Notes: generated by a model from the letters alone, not told the origin. Positions 1-8,559 are shown, counted from the first letter of the stretch. The stretch: DNA of 64,000 nt from Gudongella sp964575895 (GCA_964575895.1 CAZNTE010000004.1:1-64000); one strand, 5' to 3'. A program made the numbers and translations.

Positions 1-76
1 AATTGAATCTTGGTTTTATTCAAAGTTCTCATACTGTTTAGTTATCTAGGTTCATCGTCCCCTCAGTTGAGGTGAC
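1..76 (-). other. Transcribed leader, probably upstream of 16S rRNA
   Basis: Downstream of P2 the minus strand carries a short hairpin (CCTCAACTGAGG, 61-72) and then a gene-free, A-rich leader with motifs such as AACTAAACAGTATGAG and GAACTTTGAA that resemble clostridial rRNA leaders and spacers. No reading frame is visible. The 16S gene itself would begin outside the left edge, so this identity is an inference from promoter strength, tandem arrangement and leader style. Confidence 0.55.
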
Positions 77-82
77 TTATTA

Positions 83-111
83 ATCATAGCAAAACTAATT
101 ATTTTTGTCAA
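83..111 (-). promoter_or_regulatory. Downstream promoter P2 of a probable rRNA operon
   Basis: A consensus -35 box TTGACA (106-111), a 17-base spacer and a -10 box TATGAT (83-88) lie on the minus strand. This is one of the best sigma-A promoters in the window. Transcription would start near 76 and run into an RNA leader that leaves the window at base 1. Confidence 0.8.
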
Positions 112-181
112 TTCATTTTTAGCCTTTTTTCGACATTTTTTTATTAAAAATTTGTCTTCCAGTTTTGCCTGACAATTTAAT

Positions 182-210
182 ACTATACAAGCTCCAATAA
201 GAAAAGTCAA
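182..210 (-). promoter_or_regulatory. Upstream promoter P1 of a probable rRNA operon
   Basis: On the minus strand a -35 box TTGACT (205-210) and a -10 box TATAGT (182-187) are separated by exactly 17 bases. Together with a second promoter about 100 bases downstream it gives the tandem P1/P2 arrangement typical of ribosomal RNA operons. It fires leftwards out of the window. The RND transporter gene ends just upstream at 228. Confidence 0.75.
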
Positions 211-227
211 CAGGAAAATATGATTTA

Positions 228-3062
228 TTAGATATTTTGTTTCTCCTTCTTTTCTTTTACTATTAACTTATCCATAAGGAGCAATACAGCTGGTAGGATG
301 ACAAATGTGCTAACAAGAGCAAGGGATATATTTATAACTGTCATCAGACCAAAATCCTTTAGTATTACAAACTTTGATAGCATTAAGACACTAAAACCTC
401 CTATGGTAGTAAGGCCAGAAGCAACCGTTGCTTTACCTATCCTCTTGACACTTATACTAATGGCATCGAGTTTATCAAGCCCCTTATGTCTTTCCTCAAG
501 ATATCTTTCTAGGAGCATTATGGTCATTTCAGTACCCATTCCCAAAACTAAAGCACCAAGGGTAGCAGTTATTGGAGTATACTTTATGCCAAGAAGATAC
601 ATAATCCCTCCAGACATACCCACGATTAAGGCAATTGGGAATACGGGAATAAAGGCTTTGAATATATTTCTGTACACAACTAAGAGGGCTAAAAATACTA
701 AACCCATTCCTAAAAGAGTCATCTTTACTCTACCACCAGTAAGACCCTCAACCATTTCCACATCAAGAACACTCATTCCAGTTACAGAAACATCCATAGG
801 TGCATCCAGTACATACTCATTTAAGGATATTACCAAGTCCTCCATCATTTCAATTGGCATATGAGCCAGACTGATTATAACAAGTCCCTTTTGTCCATCA
901 TCAGTTATAAACATCTTTCTCTGTGACTCAGGCAGATCCCATACCTGTTGTGAATAGGTCATGTCACCTTCAGTTAAATTATCGGAAAGATTGGAAATAA
1001 CACTATCGATTGTCTTTACATCCACAACTCTATCAGGATATTCCTCCATTAAATACTCTTTAGTCTCCTGTATCCACTGGATATTTTCATCCTTTAAAAT
1101 ATCATCTGACTTCATAAATAGGGCTATTTGATTTGTAGATCCAATAGTATCCCTAATGGTATGAATGTCCTTCAAGGCATCCATATCCTGAGGCATAAAT
1201 GTTTCAATATCTGTTTGTACTCCAACATTTCTATCAGCATAAACTCCCAGAGCAGCTATTATAATTGCCAGGACTATTACAATAATCTTATGTCTTGTAA
1301 CAAATCTAGCTGTGGCATCAAGAATCCTATCAACTATAGTTTCCTTATCATCAGGAGTCTTAAAAATCCTTTGGGTTTTAGTGTCAAAAATATCTCTACT
1401 GGTTAATATGGGTAGGAGTAGCATTATACTCCCTACAAAGCTTACTAATACACCTATGGTAAGCATCTTGCCAAAGTCTCTAATCATAGGAACAGGGGAT
1501 GCATATAGGCTTATGAAACCAAGAACTGTTGCTAGAACTGCAATGAACACTGCCTTACCCACATGAATTAGAGTAGCTCTGGCAGATTTCTCCTCCTCAT
1601 ATCTATTTTGAAATTGGATTGAATAGTCAATTCCAAGACCAATTAGTATGGGAAATACAGCCATGGATACCATGGTCATTGGCACTGAAAGTATACCCAT
1701 CAGCCCCAGGGTAGCTATTACGGAGATAAATATTATTAGAAGACTGATAACTCTCCAGCGAATCTTAAATACTGCCATAAGTATTATGAACATAGTTACA
1801 ACTGCAAAAACTACCATGTATCTCATATTAAGCTTCATTTCTGACCTAAGGGCTGAATCAAGTACAGGTTTTCCTGATATTATTACTTCTATATCTTCAA
1901 AATTTTCCCTCTCAACAGCTTCTCTCACTGAAAGAACAATACCATCCTTAGTATCATCACTAATGTTACCATCAAGTTTTATGATCATGGTCATATTATT
2001 TTCATCTACGTAGACATCATTAAATATGGTCCTTAGTTCCCCCTCATCACCGTGAAGCATGAAGTCAATATCACTTTGAGATCTTGGGAAAAATGGAATC
2101 ATCATATTGCTTTTTTCATTCAGTAGGACAAGTCCTTCACTAATTTCACTAAGGTTCTGTGACATGGTAATGAATCCATCTGCCATGGTCTCTAGTTCTT
2201 CCTTGGATATTCCACCTGTCATAAGAGAATTCATCTCTTCAGTTTGGCCTTGTAAATTACTTGATATATTATTTAATGCATTGGAAGTGTTAATGTTCCC
2301 CTGGCTCAAATCTTTTGTGCTAGTAGCCATTTTACTTAAGCCCTCTGAAGTTGTAACTAAACTATTAGAAATAGTTTCCAACTGCATTTTTAACTGTTGA
2401 TTCTCACCAGTAGTATTACTTAGGTGCAGTAACTGATCTGATACCTTTAAGATCCCACCTGATATTTCACTTAAGTTTGTACCTAGGGTCTTAACACCAT
2501 TGGAGAGATTTATTTGTCCATTGGAAAGTTCTCTAAATACACCAGATATCTCACTAAGTCCAGCAATCTTTTCCTGAACCAGTTCCATATCAGGAATATC
2601 CTTACTGGCTAATTCAATGCCTATTTCCTTGAGTTTAGATGAAAGCTCCATTAATCCATCACTAATATCAGTGGTCCTTTTTATTAACTCCTCACTTTGA
2701 GTCTGGGTCATAAGATTAATTATGCTGGCGGGAGACATAAATGAGAATATGCCATCCTCATATTTTAATCTATCCTCAATCTTATACATCTTTGTAAGAT
2801 TATTAACATCCTTTAATTTATCTTCATCTCCCCTGAAGAGAAGAATTATGGCATCTGAGCCAAAGTTTTCTTCCATTTCCTCATTGGAAAGAAATACTGG
2901 GCTTTCAGAATCCACCAAGGTTTCACTACCAGTTGACATACTTACATAAATTGCTCCTGATATCATGATTATGAATATAATTATGGAACCAATAAAAGTC
3001 TTAACAGGTATTTTTTCAATAAGTCTGCCTATTTTGTCAAAAATATAATTCAAATTTACCAT
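228..3062 (-). CDS. RND/MMPL-family membrane transporter (HAE3-like)
   Basis: This 944-residue protein has the two-fold RND layout: an N-terminal membrane helix (about 20-45), a large outside domain, a cluster of six helices (about 410-560), a second lone helix (about 595-613), a second outside domain and a final helix cluster (about 770-935). The GIDYSIQFQNR motif in the first half and GMGTEMTIMLLER in the second match the conserved charged helix of MMPL/SSD proteins, which use the proton gradient to export lipids or drugs. The first outside domain has a long heptad-like region (about 125-330) rich in LSxG/ISxGL. It is cotranscribed with a TetR regulator six bases upstream, so TetR-controlled efflux is likely. 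Substrate unknown. The GAGGGG site sits very close to the ATG; a TTG three codons in is an alternative start. Confidence 0.88.
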   Translation of the reverse strand: MVNLNYIFDKIGRLIEKIPVKTFIGSIIIFIIMISGAIYVSMSTGSETLVDSESPVFLSNEEMEENFGSDAIILLFRGDEDKLKDVNNLTKMYKIEDRLKYEDGIFSFMSPASIINLMTQTQSEELIKRTTDISDGLMELSSKLKEIGIELASKDIPDMELVQEKIAGLSEISGVFRELSNGQINLSNGVKTLGTNLSEISGGILKVSDQLLHLSNTTGENQQLKMQLETISNSLVTTSEGLSKMATSTKDLSQGNINTSNALNNISSNLQGQTEEMNSLMTGGISKEELETMADGFITMSQNLSEISEGLVLLNEKSNMMIPFFPRSQSDIDFMLHGDEGELRTIFNDVYVDENNMTMIIKLDGNISDDTKDGIVLSVREAVERENFEDIEVIISGKPVLDSALRSEMKLNMRYMVVFAVVTMFIILMAVFKIRWRVISLLIIFISVIATLGLMGILSVPMTMVSMAVFPILIGLGIDYSIQFQNRYEEEKSARATLIHVGKAVFIAVLATVLGFISLYASPVPMIRDFGKMLTIGVLVSFVGSIMLLLPILTSRDIFDTKTQRIFKTPDDKETIVDRILDATARFVTRHKIIVIVLAIIIAALGVYADRNVGVQTDIETFMPQDMDALKDIHTIRDTIGSTNQIALFMKSDDILKDENIQWIQETKEYLMEEYPDRVVDVKTIDSVISNLSDNLTEGDMTYSQQVWDLPESQRKMFITDDGQKGLVIISLAHMPIEMMEDLVISLNEYVLDAPMDVSVTGMSVLDVEMVEGLTGGRVKMTLLGMGLVFLALLVVYRNIFKAFIPVFPIALIVGMSGGIMYLLGIKYTPITATLGALVLGMGTEMTIMLLERYLEERHKGLDKLDAISISVKRIGKATVASGLTTIGGFSVLMLSKFVILKDFGLMTVINISLALVSTFVILPAVLLLMDKLIVKEKKEKQNI

Positions 3063-3068
3063 TCCCCT

Positions 3069-3617
3069 CTAGTCTAATTTCATTAAGTTAATAAAACCAT
3101 CTACAAATATACTTATCTCTTCCTTTTCACTTGGTAAGTATAAGAAGCTTAGGATACTTCCCATTATCATTCTCTTTAAAAACTCTTCATTTGAATTAAA
3201 ACCAAGATCCTTGATTCCACTAATTATAATCTGTCCAATGGTTTCTATGAAATCAATTTCTTTAAAATCCTCATTAACTTGATTCTCCATTAAGACAAGC
3301 TTGACCACATCCCTGTTTTCAACCACAAGAGAAATCCTCTCAGTTAAAAAACTCTTAAGTCTATTAAGACTATCTCCCTCATTGGTATATAGACTTTCTT
3401 CCAATGTTTCAGTTAAAACTGGAATAATACATTTTAAGAAGAGGTCCTTCTTAGAATCAAAATATCTAAATAAAGTAACTTCTGCAATATTGGCAGCTTT
3501 GGCAATTTCAGCTGTTGTAGCGCCTTTATATCCTTTCTCAATAAATGTGGATCTAGCAGAATCAAGAATCTGTCTACTCCTATCTTCCCTGCTCATTCTA
3601 ACCCTTTGATCACTCAT
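3069..3617 (-). CDS. TetR family transcriptional regulator
   Basis: A 182-residue repressor with an N-terminal TetR helix-turn-helix (about residues 15-62, including TTAEIAKAANIAEVTLFRYF) and a helical ligand domain with no specific family signature. It is the first gene of the operon with the RND transporter. The ATG has a perfect AAGGAGGT site. An 8-bp-arm inverted repeat sits at the expected transcription start of its own promoter, indicating autorepression relieved by a substrate of the transporter (inference). Confidence 0.93.
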   Translation of the reverse strand: MSDQRVRMSREDRSRQILDSARSTFIEKGYKGATTAEIAKAANIAEVTLFRYFDSKKDLFLKCIIPVLTETLEESLYTNEGDSLNRLKSFLTERISLVVENRDVVKLVLMENQVNEDFKEIDFIETIGQIIISGIKDLGFNSNEEFLKRMIMGSILSFLYLPSEKEEISIFVDGFINLMKLD

Positions 3618-3630
3618 AACTTACCTCCTT

Positions 3631-3678
3631 ATGTAAGTGCTTACTTACATATAATACCATAAAGAAATATTATGTCAA
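3631..3678 (-). promoter_or_regulatory. tetR promoter with TetR-type operator
   Basis: The minus strand shows -35 TTGACA (3673-3678), a 16-base spacer and -10 TATTAT (3651-3656). Immediately downstream at 3631-3650 lies an inverted repeat with arms ATGTAAGT and ACTTACAT around a 4-base centre, covering the transcription start and abutting the ribosome binding site. Position and symmetry fit a TetR dimer site. Confidence 0.75.
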
Positions 3679-3689
3679 GATTACTATCC

Positions 3690-3717
3690 TTGAAAAATTG
3701 TATATATCTGTTAAAAT
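3690..3717 (+). promoter_or_regulatory. Promoter of the LysR-type gene
   Basis: -35 TTGAAA (3690-3695), 16-base spacer and -10 TAAAAT (3712-3717) lie about 30 bases before the LysR start. It is divergent from, and close to, the tetR promoter. Confidence 0.5.
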
Positions 3718-3746
3718 TAACTTATGAATTAGAAGGGATTGATCTT

Positions 3747-4745
3747 ATGGATATTAGACAACTTAGAACTTTTGTGGAAGTGGCAAAGCTAAAGAGTTTT
3801 TCAAAGGCAGCAGAAAAGTTATTTATGACCCAGCCCTCAGTTTCAAATCATGTCCAGGCCATGGAAAAAGAATACGATGCTATTCTCTTCAATAGATTAG
3901 GCAAGGAAGTATCTTTAACAGAAGCAGGTCTTATACTATACGCAAAAGCACTGGATATAATCAACACCTATGAAAGTATCAAATTTGAAATATCTAACTA
4001 TCAAGGTGTTATAGATGGGCACTTGGAAATCCTAAGTAGTTCCGTTCCAAGAAAACAGCTTCTTCCTGGAGTGCTACATGATTTTTCCAAAGACTACCCT
4101 CATGTAAGTTTTACAATCCTTGATCTTGATTCAGATGCAGTTGTTCAAAGGATACTAAGTGGAGAATCAGACTTTGGAATTGTAGGCTCGAAAATTGACA
4201 AACCAAATCTGGAATACGAGAAACTACTGGAAGATAGCTTGGTACTTATTACACCAAATTCTTTCAGAGAACAATTGTATAAAAAGAATATAAGCAGCAA
4301 AAATACTAATAGAAGAATTGATAGTATAATGAGTCAAGAAGGAAGAAAACCTAATACTAATATCCTATGTGATATTGATCTCTTAAGAGAAATATCCCTA
4401 TCAGATATTAAGGACCAGACCTTTATCTTTAGAGAAGAAGGTTCAGGAACCAGGGAAGCCATTAGAAAAGCCTTAGAAGAAATTGGAGTTAATATTAACG
4501 AATTAAAGACATTTGCCTATGTAGAGGATACAGAAGCCATAAAGAAAATGGTCTCCCTGGGTTCAGGGTGTAGCTTTATATCCTGCCTTGAAGTGGATAG
4601 TCTAAATGATGATAAATACAGTGTCTTTACTGTTAAGGAACTTAGGCTAAAGAGAGACTTCTATTTAGTAAGTCACAAGGCAAGACAACTCTCTCCTTTA
4701 GGTGAAAAGTTTAAAGAATTCATTACTCAAGTTTATAAGGGATAA
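3747..4745 (+). CDS. LysR family transcriptional regulator
   Basis: A 332-residue regulator. The winged HTH is at residues 1-60 (MDIRQLRTFVEVAK..., FSKAAEKLFMTQPSVSNHV), followed by the periplasmic-binding-protein-like effector domain. I start it at the ATG at 3747, which has an AGAAGGGAT site and matches the standard LysR N-terminus; the longer frame from 3672 has no support. It is about 30 residues longer than most LysR proteins, with an apparent insertion around residues 180-215. The C-terminal half resembles CysL/CysB-type regulators; some clostridial relatives are linked to selenium metabolism, which I cannot confirm here. Divergent from tetR; ends before a strong terminator. Confidence 0.9.
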   Translation: MDIRQLRTFVEVAKLKSFSKAAEKLFMTQPSVSNHVQAMEKEYDAILFNRLGKEVSLTEAGLILYAKALDIINTYESIKFEISNYQGVIDGHLEILSSSVPRKQLLPGVLHDFSKDYPHVSFTILDLDSDAVVQRILSGESDFGIVGSKIDKPNLEYEKLLEDSLVLITPNSFREQLYKKNISSKNTNRRIDSIMSQEGRKPNTNILCDIDLLREISLSDIKDQTFIFREEGSGTREAIRKALEEIGVNINELKTFAYVEDTEAIKKMVSLGSGCSFISCLEVDSLNDDKYSVFTVKELRLKRDFYLVSHKARQLSPLGEKFKEFITQVYKG

Positions 4746-4793
4746 GATTTCTAGGTTCCATTTCTCCAGTAAGATACAATTATCATTATTTTT

Positions 4794-4843
4794 AAAAAAA
4801 AGCTCCCATGAGTGGTTCTTTACCAATCATAGGAGCTTTTTTT
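4794..4843. terminator. Bidirectional rho-independent terminator
   Basis: The arms AAAGCTCC..ATGA and TCAT.GGAGCTTT are flanked by A and T runs, so the hairpin works on both strands. It separates the LysR gene from the convergent response-regulator gene. Confidence 0.85.
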
Positions 4844-4863
4844 ACTCTTATAATTTTGCAGTC

Positions 4864-4906
4864 TATTTTCTTGTCATATATTTTCTTGTCATATATTTTC
4901 TTGCAA
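4864..4906. repeat. Short tandem repeat, about three 15-bp units
   Basis: The unit TATTTTCTTGTCATA occurs twice in perfect tandem and is followed by a partial, diverged third copy. It lies between the terminator and the end of the response-regulator gene and has no evident function. Confidence 0.6.
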
Positions 4907-4952
4907 TTTTATTCTAGTTAATTGTTTTTCAAATTTGTTTTATATATAATTC

Positions 4953-5609
4953 TTATTGCTTAATCCCATGCTTAATAGCAAATAGTGTTGCCTGGACCCT
5001 ATCATTTACATCAAGCTTTCTAAAGATTTGGGTCAGATGGTTTTTAACAGTCTTCTCACTAATAAATAACTGCCCAGCTATAGCCTTATTACTGTATCCA
5101 GATGCAACCAGTTTTAGTATGTCATATTCTCGATGAGAAAGTTCATCTACTTTTAAACTTTCAGTTTTATCTTGTTTGATGCAGTCCATGCTCTTTTGTA
5201 GAACCTTGTCAATTTCTCCATCAATATATATCTTTCCCTTTAAAACATCGTTGGTAGCACTTATTAATTTATCAGGAGTTGCAGATTTTAGGAGATACCC
5301 ATCCATCTTTATTTTAGTGGCTTGGGTATATACTTCACTACAAATATTATTAAGAAGAAGTAAAATTTTACCTTTAAATCCTCTTTCCTTCAACATCCTT
5401 ATATACTCAAATCCATCCACATCAGAAAGATCAGGATCAATAATTAAAATATCAGGATTTAATTCTAGTCCCTTCTCCATAAACTCATTGGGGATCCTAG
5501 TACTTAATACTACCCTTAAATTACTCTGGCCCTCTATAATATGTTTTAGCCCGTGAAGACATAGTAATTGATCATCAACTAGCATTACTTTATATATTTT
5601 TTGCCTCAT
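4953..5609 (-). CDS. NarL/FixJ-type response regulator (orphan)
   Basis: A 218-residue protein: receiver domain at about 5-125 with acidic pocket VDD (11-13), phosphoacceptor Asp58 (ILIIDPD) and Lys in YLLKSA; then a LuxR-type HTH at about 154-210 (LSHREYDILKLVASGYSNKAIA...). The switch Thr/Ser is replaced by Asn (LLLNN), which may change output. No histidine kinase is nearby. The start overlaps the end of the upstream metal-transporter gene by 20 bases and has a GGAGG site inside that gene, implying translational coupling and perhaps a shared metal-response role (inference). Confidence 0.9.
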   Translation of the reverse strand: MRQKIYKVMLVDDQLLCLHGLKHIIEGQSNLRVVLSTRIPNEFMEKGLELNPDILIIDPDLSDVDGFEYIRMLKERGFKGKILLLLNNICSEVYTQATKIKMDGYLLKSATPDKLISATNDVLKGKIYIDGEIDKVLQKSMDCIKQDKTESLKVDELSHREYDILKLVASGYSNKAIAGQLFISEKTVKNHLTQIFRKLDVNDRVQATLFAIKHGIKQ

Positions 5610-6729
5610 ATAAGTCCTCCCTTGCCAGCTTATTCTCTATGGACCTTGCTAATACCTTATCGTATTTGCTAAGCTCTTTTAAGTATACTTCCCTGCTTTG
5701 TGTCCCTACAAAGGTTGTTTTATACAATAATATTTCAAAAGCCTGTCTTACCTTTGAAATTACAAAGGAAGGATCATCTCTCCAACCAATTTTATCCAGC
5801 TCTAAGAGGGTTATTGTGTAAGCATCCTTTAGTCTGTTTTTATCGTAATCTCTTTTAACAAGGCTATTAATTTCCACATCAATTGGATTAAAGTAATCCT
5901 CTTCCTCCAAAGCACTTCTCAAGATACTTCTAGTATATCCCATAAGGCATCCATTACCAAGACAAGTCCCACAGGTCCCTTCACCAAGACAAAGAGAATC
6001 AACATTTCTCTGAATAATCCAAACATGATTATAAAGATCAGTAGCAGCTTTTGTAAGAATGAGTTTTTCTGGGAATTTCTTCCTGTCCCTTAAGAGTTTA
6101 GCAATCAGTACAATTTCAATGCCAATTAAAACTATTAGAGAAAGTATCCCAGTCAAATCCCCAAGAATAATAGAGGCTCCCTTTAAGAACCTTAAACTAC
6201 CAAATCCAATAAAGACTAGGGAAGATGCAATTTTAAGCCCTATTTCAGGTATTTTACCCCCTAGTTTAGACCCGATTAAAATCCCCAAGCTACTTACTAA
6301 TACCATTCCTATGGTTGTACCAATTAGTATTATAAAAGGATAGGATGCATCTGCTGATAGAGCCAGAGCACTTAATTGAGTCTTATCCCCTAACTCCCCA
6401 ACAAAGAATGCCAATGCAACCACCTTAATTGGGCTCATGGATTTTCTTGAACCAACCTCTTCTGACTCCTGAAGTTTTAAGGCATTATAGCCAAAAAATA
6501 TGAACAAGGCTCCAGAAATTAGGTCTAAGTAGGTAGGGTTTAAGTAACTTCCCAAAATACTTCCCAATACTATTGCAATGCCATGATTAAAGGATACTCC
6601 TAGGGCTACACCACTTAGAACCTGAGTTACAGTAAACTGAGTGGCAAATGTCATGGCAATAATTTGTGTTTTATCCCCCATCTCAGCCATAAATATTAGA
6701 GAAAGGGCTTTTATAAGTTCAGAAATCAT
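5590..6729 (-). CDS. GDT1/TMEM165 (UPF0016) family cation exchanger with Cys-cluster tail
   Basis: Two copies of the family signature E-x-G-D-K-T (residues 16-21 and 112-117) sit in two three-helix bundles (residues 1-210). Family members exchange Mn2+ or Ca2+ for protons and export excess manganese in bacteria. Unusually, the protein continues for about 170 cytoplasmic residues and includes a C-x5-C-x2-C-x4-C cluster (Cys247, 253, 256, 261) that could bind metal, an inference. Bacterial homologues are usually about 190-230 residues. It overlaps the downstream response-regulator gene by 20 bases. ATG with AAAGGAG site. Confidence 0.87.
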   Translation of the reverse strand: MISELIKALSLIFMAEMGDKTQIIAMTFATQFTVTQVLSGVALGVSFNHGIAIVLGSILGSYLNPTYLDLISGALFIFFGYNALKLQESEEVGSRKSMSPIKVVALAFFVGELGDKTQLSALALSADASYPFIILIGTTIGMVLVSSLGILIGSKLGGKIPEIGLKIASSLVFIGFGSLRFLKGASIILGDLTGILSLIVLIGIEIVLIAKLLRDRKKFPEKLILTKAATDLYNHVWIIQRNVDSLCLGEGTCGTCLGNGCLMGYTRSILRSALEEEDYFNPIDVEINSLVKRDYDKNRLKDAYTITLLELDKIGWRDDPSFVISKVRQAFEILLYKTTFVGTQSREVYLKELSKYDKVLARSIENKLAREDLYEAKNI

Positions 6730-6749
6730 AGGTGCTCCTTTGTTTTTAC

Positions 6750-6780
6750 AAAAAAGACTCTTAGCGATTTGCTAAAAGTC
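6750..6780 (-). terminator. Terminator hairpin in the GDT1-like gene leader
   Basis: On the minus strand GACTTTTAGC, a 4-base loop and GCTAAGAGTC are followed by TTTTTTG. It can end hutH transcripts, but it also lies downstream of the GDT1-like gene promoter at 6798-6826, so it may act as an attenuator. Confidence 0.75.
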
Positions 6781-6797
6781 AAAATTTAATTAATAAT

Positions 6798-6826
6798 ATT
6801 ATACCCTACTCTCCTTTATCTAACAA
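6798..6826 (-). promoter_or_regulatory. Promoter of the GDT1-like / response-regulator operon
   Basis: Minus-strand -35 TTGTTA (6821-6826), 17-base spacer, -10 TATAAT (6798-6803). Only about 10 bases separate the predicted start from the terminator hairpin, leaving no room for a manganese riboswitch of the yybP-ykoY kind. Confidence 0.7.
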
Positions 6827-6851
6827 TAATTGGAAAGTATTTTTTTCCTGG

Positions 6852-8381
6852 TTAGAAAAGTCCTTCTACTTTTTCCTCAACTGTATCTAGAAAATTCTTA
6901 TCCATAATTAGGTCCTCAACCTTGTTAATATCAACATTCATTATTCTATCTTCGCAAAGTTTGCTTACATTTTCTCTAACCAATGAGTAAGCAATACTTG
7001 TTCCTACTCCCAGTCCACTGTTTCCTCTTAAATCGATTCCCTGACAAGCGCCAAGGATTTCCATTGCAACCACCTTTCTGGCATTTCCTAGGATCTCTCT
7101 TGCCTTTCTTGCAGCTATTGTTCCCATGGACACATGATCTTCCTGATTGGCAGATGAAGGTATGGAATCAACACTTGCTGGATGAGCCAGCACTTTGTTC
7201 TCAGAAACCAGAGAAGCAGCAGAATATTGTACTATCATAAAGCCAGAATTAACTCCGCCCTTTGATGTTAAAAAGGCAGGAAGTTCATTACTTAGTGCTG
7301 GATTTACAAGTCTCTCAAGTCTTCTCTCAGATATGTTGGCAATCTCAGCAATGGCTATTCCCAGGTAATCAAATGGTAGGGCCATTGGTTGCCCATGGAA
7401 GTTGCCACCAGATATTACATCTTCCTCCTCTACAAATATAAGAGGGTTATCAGTTGCAGCATTCATTTCTATTTCAACCTTATCCTTTATAAACTCCAGA
7501 GCATCTTTAGTAGCTCCATGGATTTGTGGAGTGCATCTTAGAGAATAAGGATCCTGAACTCTCAATTGTCCCTGTCTTGTTGTCATCTTGCTATTATTTA
7601 GTAGTTTAAGTAAGTTATCAGCAGAATTTATCTGACCTATATGTCCTCTTACCCTGTGAACCCTATGATCAAAAGCATCAGTTATTCCATTTAAGGCTTC
7701 CATGGTCAAAGCTGCTGCAATATCAGAAGTCTTTGATAGTCTTATGGCATCATAAACAGTCAAGGCTCCTATGGATGTCATTACTTGAGTGCCATTAATA
7801 AGGGCTAAGCCTTCCTTGGAAGTAAGGGATATGGTTTCAATATTCGCTTTTTCCATTGCCTCTCTTCCGGATAATCTAACTCCTTGGTATATAGCTTCAC
7901 CTTCACCAAGCATAACCAGAACCATATGTGCTAGGGGAGCTAAATCACCACTGGCACCAAGAGAACCTTTCTCAGGAATTATTGGGTGAACACCCTTATT
8001 TAACATGTCTAGTAGGGTCTTCACTGTTGATAACCTTATACCAGAATAACCCTTGGCTAGTGCATTTGCTCTAAGGAGCATAATTCCCCTTACAATTTCC
8101 TCATCTAAGGGGTTTCCCACCCCACAGGAGTGGCTAATTATTAAGTTTCTTTGAAGGTCCATGGTTTCCTTGCAGTTGATAACCACATCGCTGAATTTTC
8201 CAAAGCCAGTGGTAATACCATATACAACCCTGCTTTCCTCAACCATTTTTTCAACCAGTTTTCTAGCCTTGTTTATCTTTATCTCTGCATCTTTTGATAA
8301 ATTAACCTTAGCCCCATATCTGGCAACCTTAATAAAATCTTCCAGTCTTAAGCTTTCACCATCGATAATTATTCTCTCCAT
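6852..8381 (-). CDS. hutH: Histidine ammonia-lyase
   Basis: A 509-residue enzyme converting histidine to urocanate and ammonia in the cytoplasm, the first step of histidine breakdown. The Ala143-Ser144-Gly145 triad in GSLGASGDLAPLAHM forms the MIO electrophilic cofactor. Other family motifs are visible (VYGITTGFG near 53-61, QDPYSLRC, NPLIF, FHGQPM, SSANQEDHVSMG). Length is normal. The other hut genes (hutU, hutI, ftcD) are absent from the window. ATG with GGAGGGAT site. Confidence 0.97.
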   Translation of the reverse strand: MERIIIDGESLRLEDFIKVARYGAKVNLSKDAEIKINKARKLVEKMVEESRVVYGITTGFGKFSDVVINCKETMDLQRNLIISHSCGVGNPLDEEIVRGIMLLRANALAKGYSGIRLSTVKTLLDMLNKGVHPIIPEKGSLGASGDLAPLAHMVLVMLGEGEAIYQGVRLSGREAMEKANIETISLTSKEGLALINGTQVMTSIGALTVYDAIRLSKTSDIAAALTMEALNGITDAFDHRVHRVRGHIGQINSADNLLKLLNNSKMTTRQGQLRVQDPYSLRCTPQIHGATKDALEFIKDKVEIEMNAATDNPLIFVEEEDVISGGNFHGQPMALPFDYLGIAIAEIANISERRLERLVNPALSNELPAFLTSKGGVNSGFMIVQYSAASLVSENKVLAHPASVDSIPSSANQEDHVSMGTIAARKAREILGNARKVVAMEILGACQGIDLRGNSGLGVGTSIAYSLVRENVSKLCEDRIMNVDINKVEDLIMDKNFLDTVEEKVEGLF

Positions 8382-8432
8382 TGCAATCCCTCCATTTACA
8401 CTGACATGTTATTTAGATAAAGCGCCCAAATG

Positions 8433-8459
8433 AAAAACCACAGCAGGGCTGTGGTTTTT
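8433..8459 (-). terminator. Terminator between the LacI-type gene and hutH
   Basis: Minus-strand AAAACCACAGC / GCTGTGGTTTT with a 3-base centre and a T run. It ends the lacI-type transcript; because a plausible extended -10 promoter lies upstream at 8551-8559, it may also be a leader attenuator for hutH. Confidence 0.8.
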
Positions 8460-8550
8460 GTTTTTAAAATATTTATATTTATATTGAGTTCTATTTTCTG
8501 TAGAGCATTACTTAATAACATAGTATCCCCACTTCTAATTTTATTCTTTA

Positions 8551-8559
8551 ATTATATCA
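8551..8559 (-). promoter_or_regulatory. Candidate extended -10 promoter for hutH
   Basis: Minus-strand TGATATAAT is a perfect extended -10 element just downstream of the lacI-type stop codon. No good -35 is seen. It would give a leader of about 160 bases containing the terminator hairpin. Confidence 0.4.

Noticed and set aside
4702..4917. 71-residue plus-strand frame with FLVIYFL repeats
   Set aside because: It crosses the LysR stop and a terminator; the repeats come from a short tandem DNA repeat.
6730..6851. yybP-ykoY manganese riboswitch upstream of the GDT1-like gene
   Set aside because: The leader from the promoter to the terminator is about 10 bases, far too short, and no aptamer-like stems are visible.
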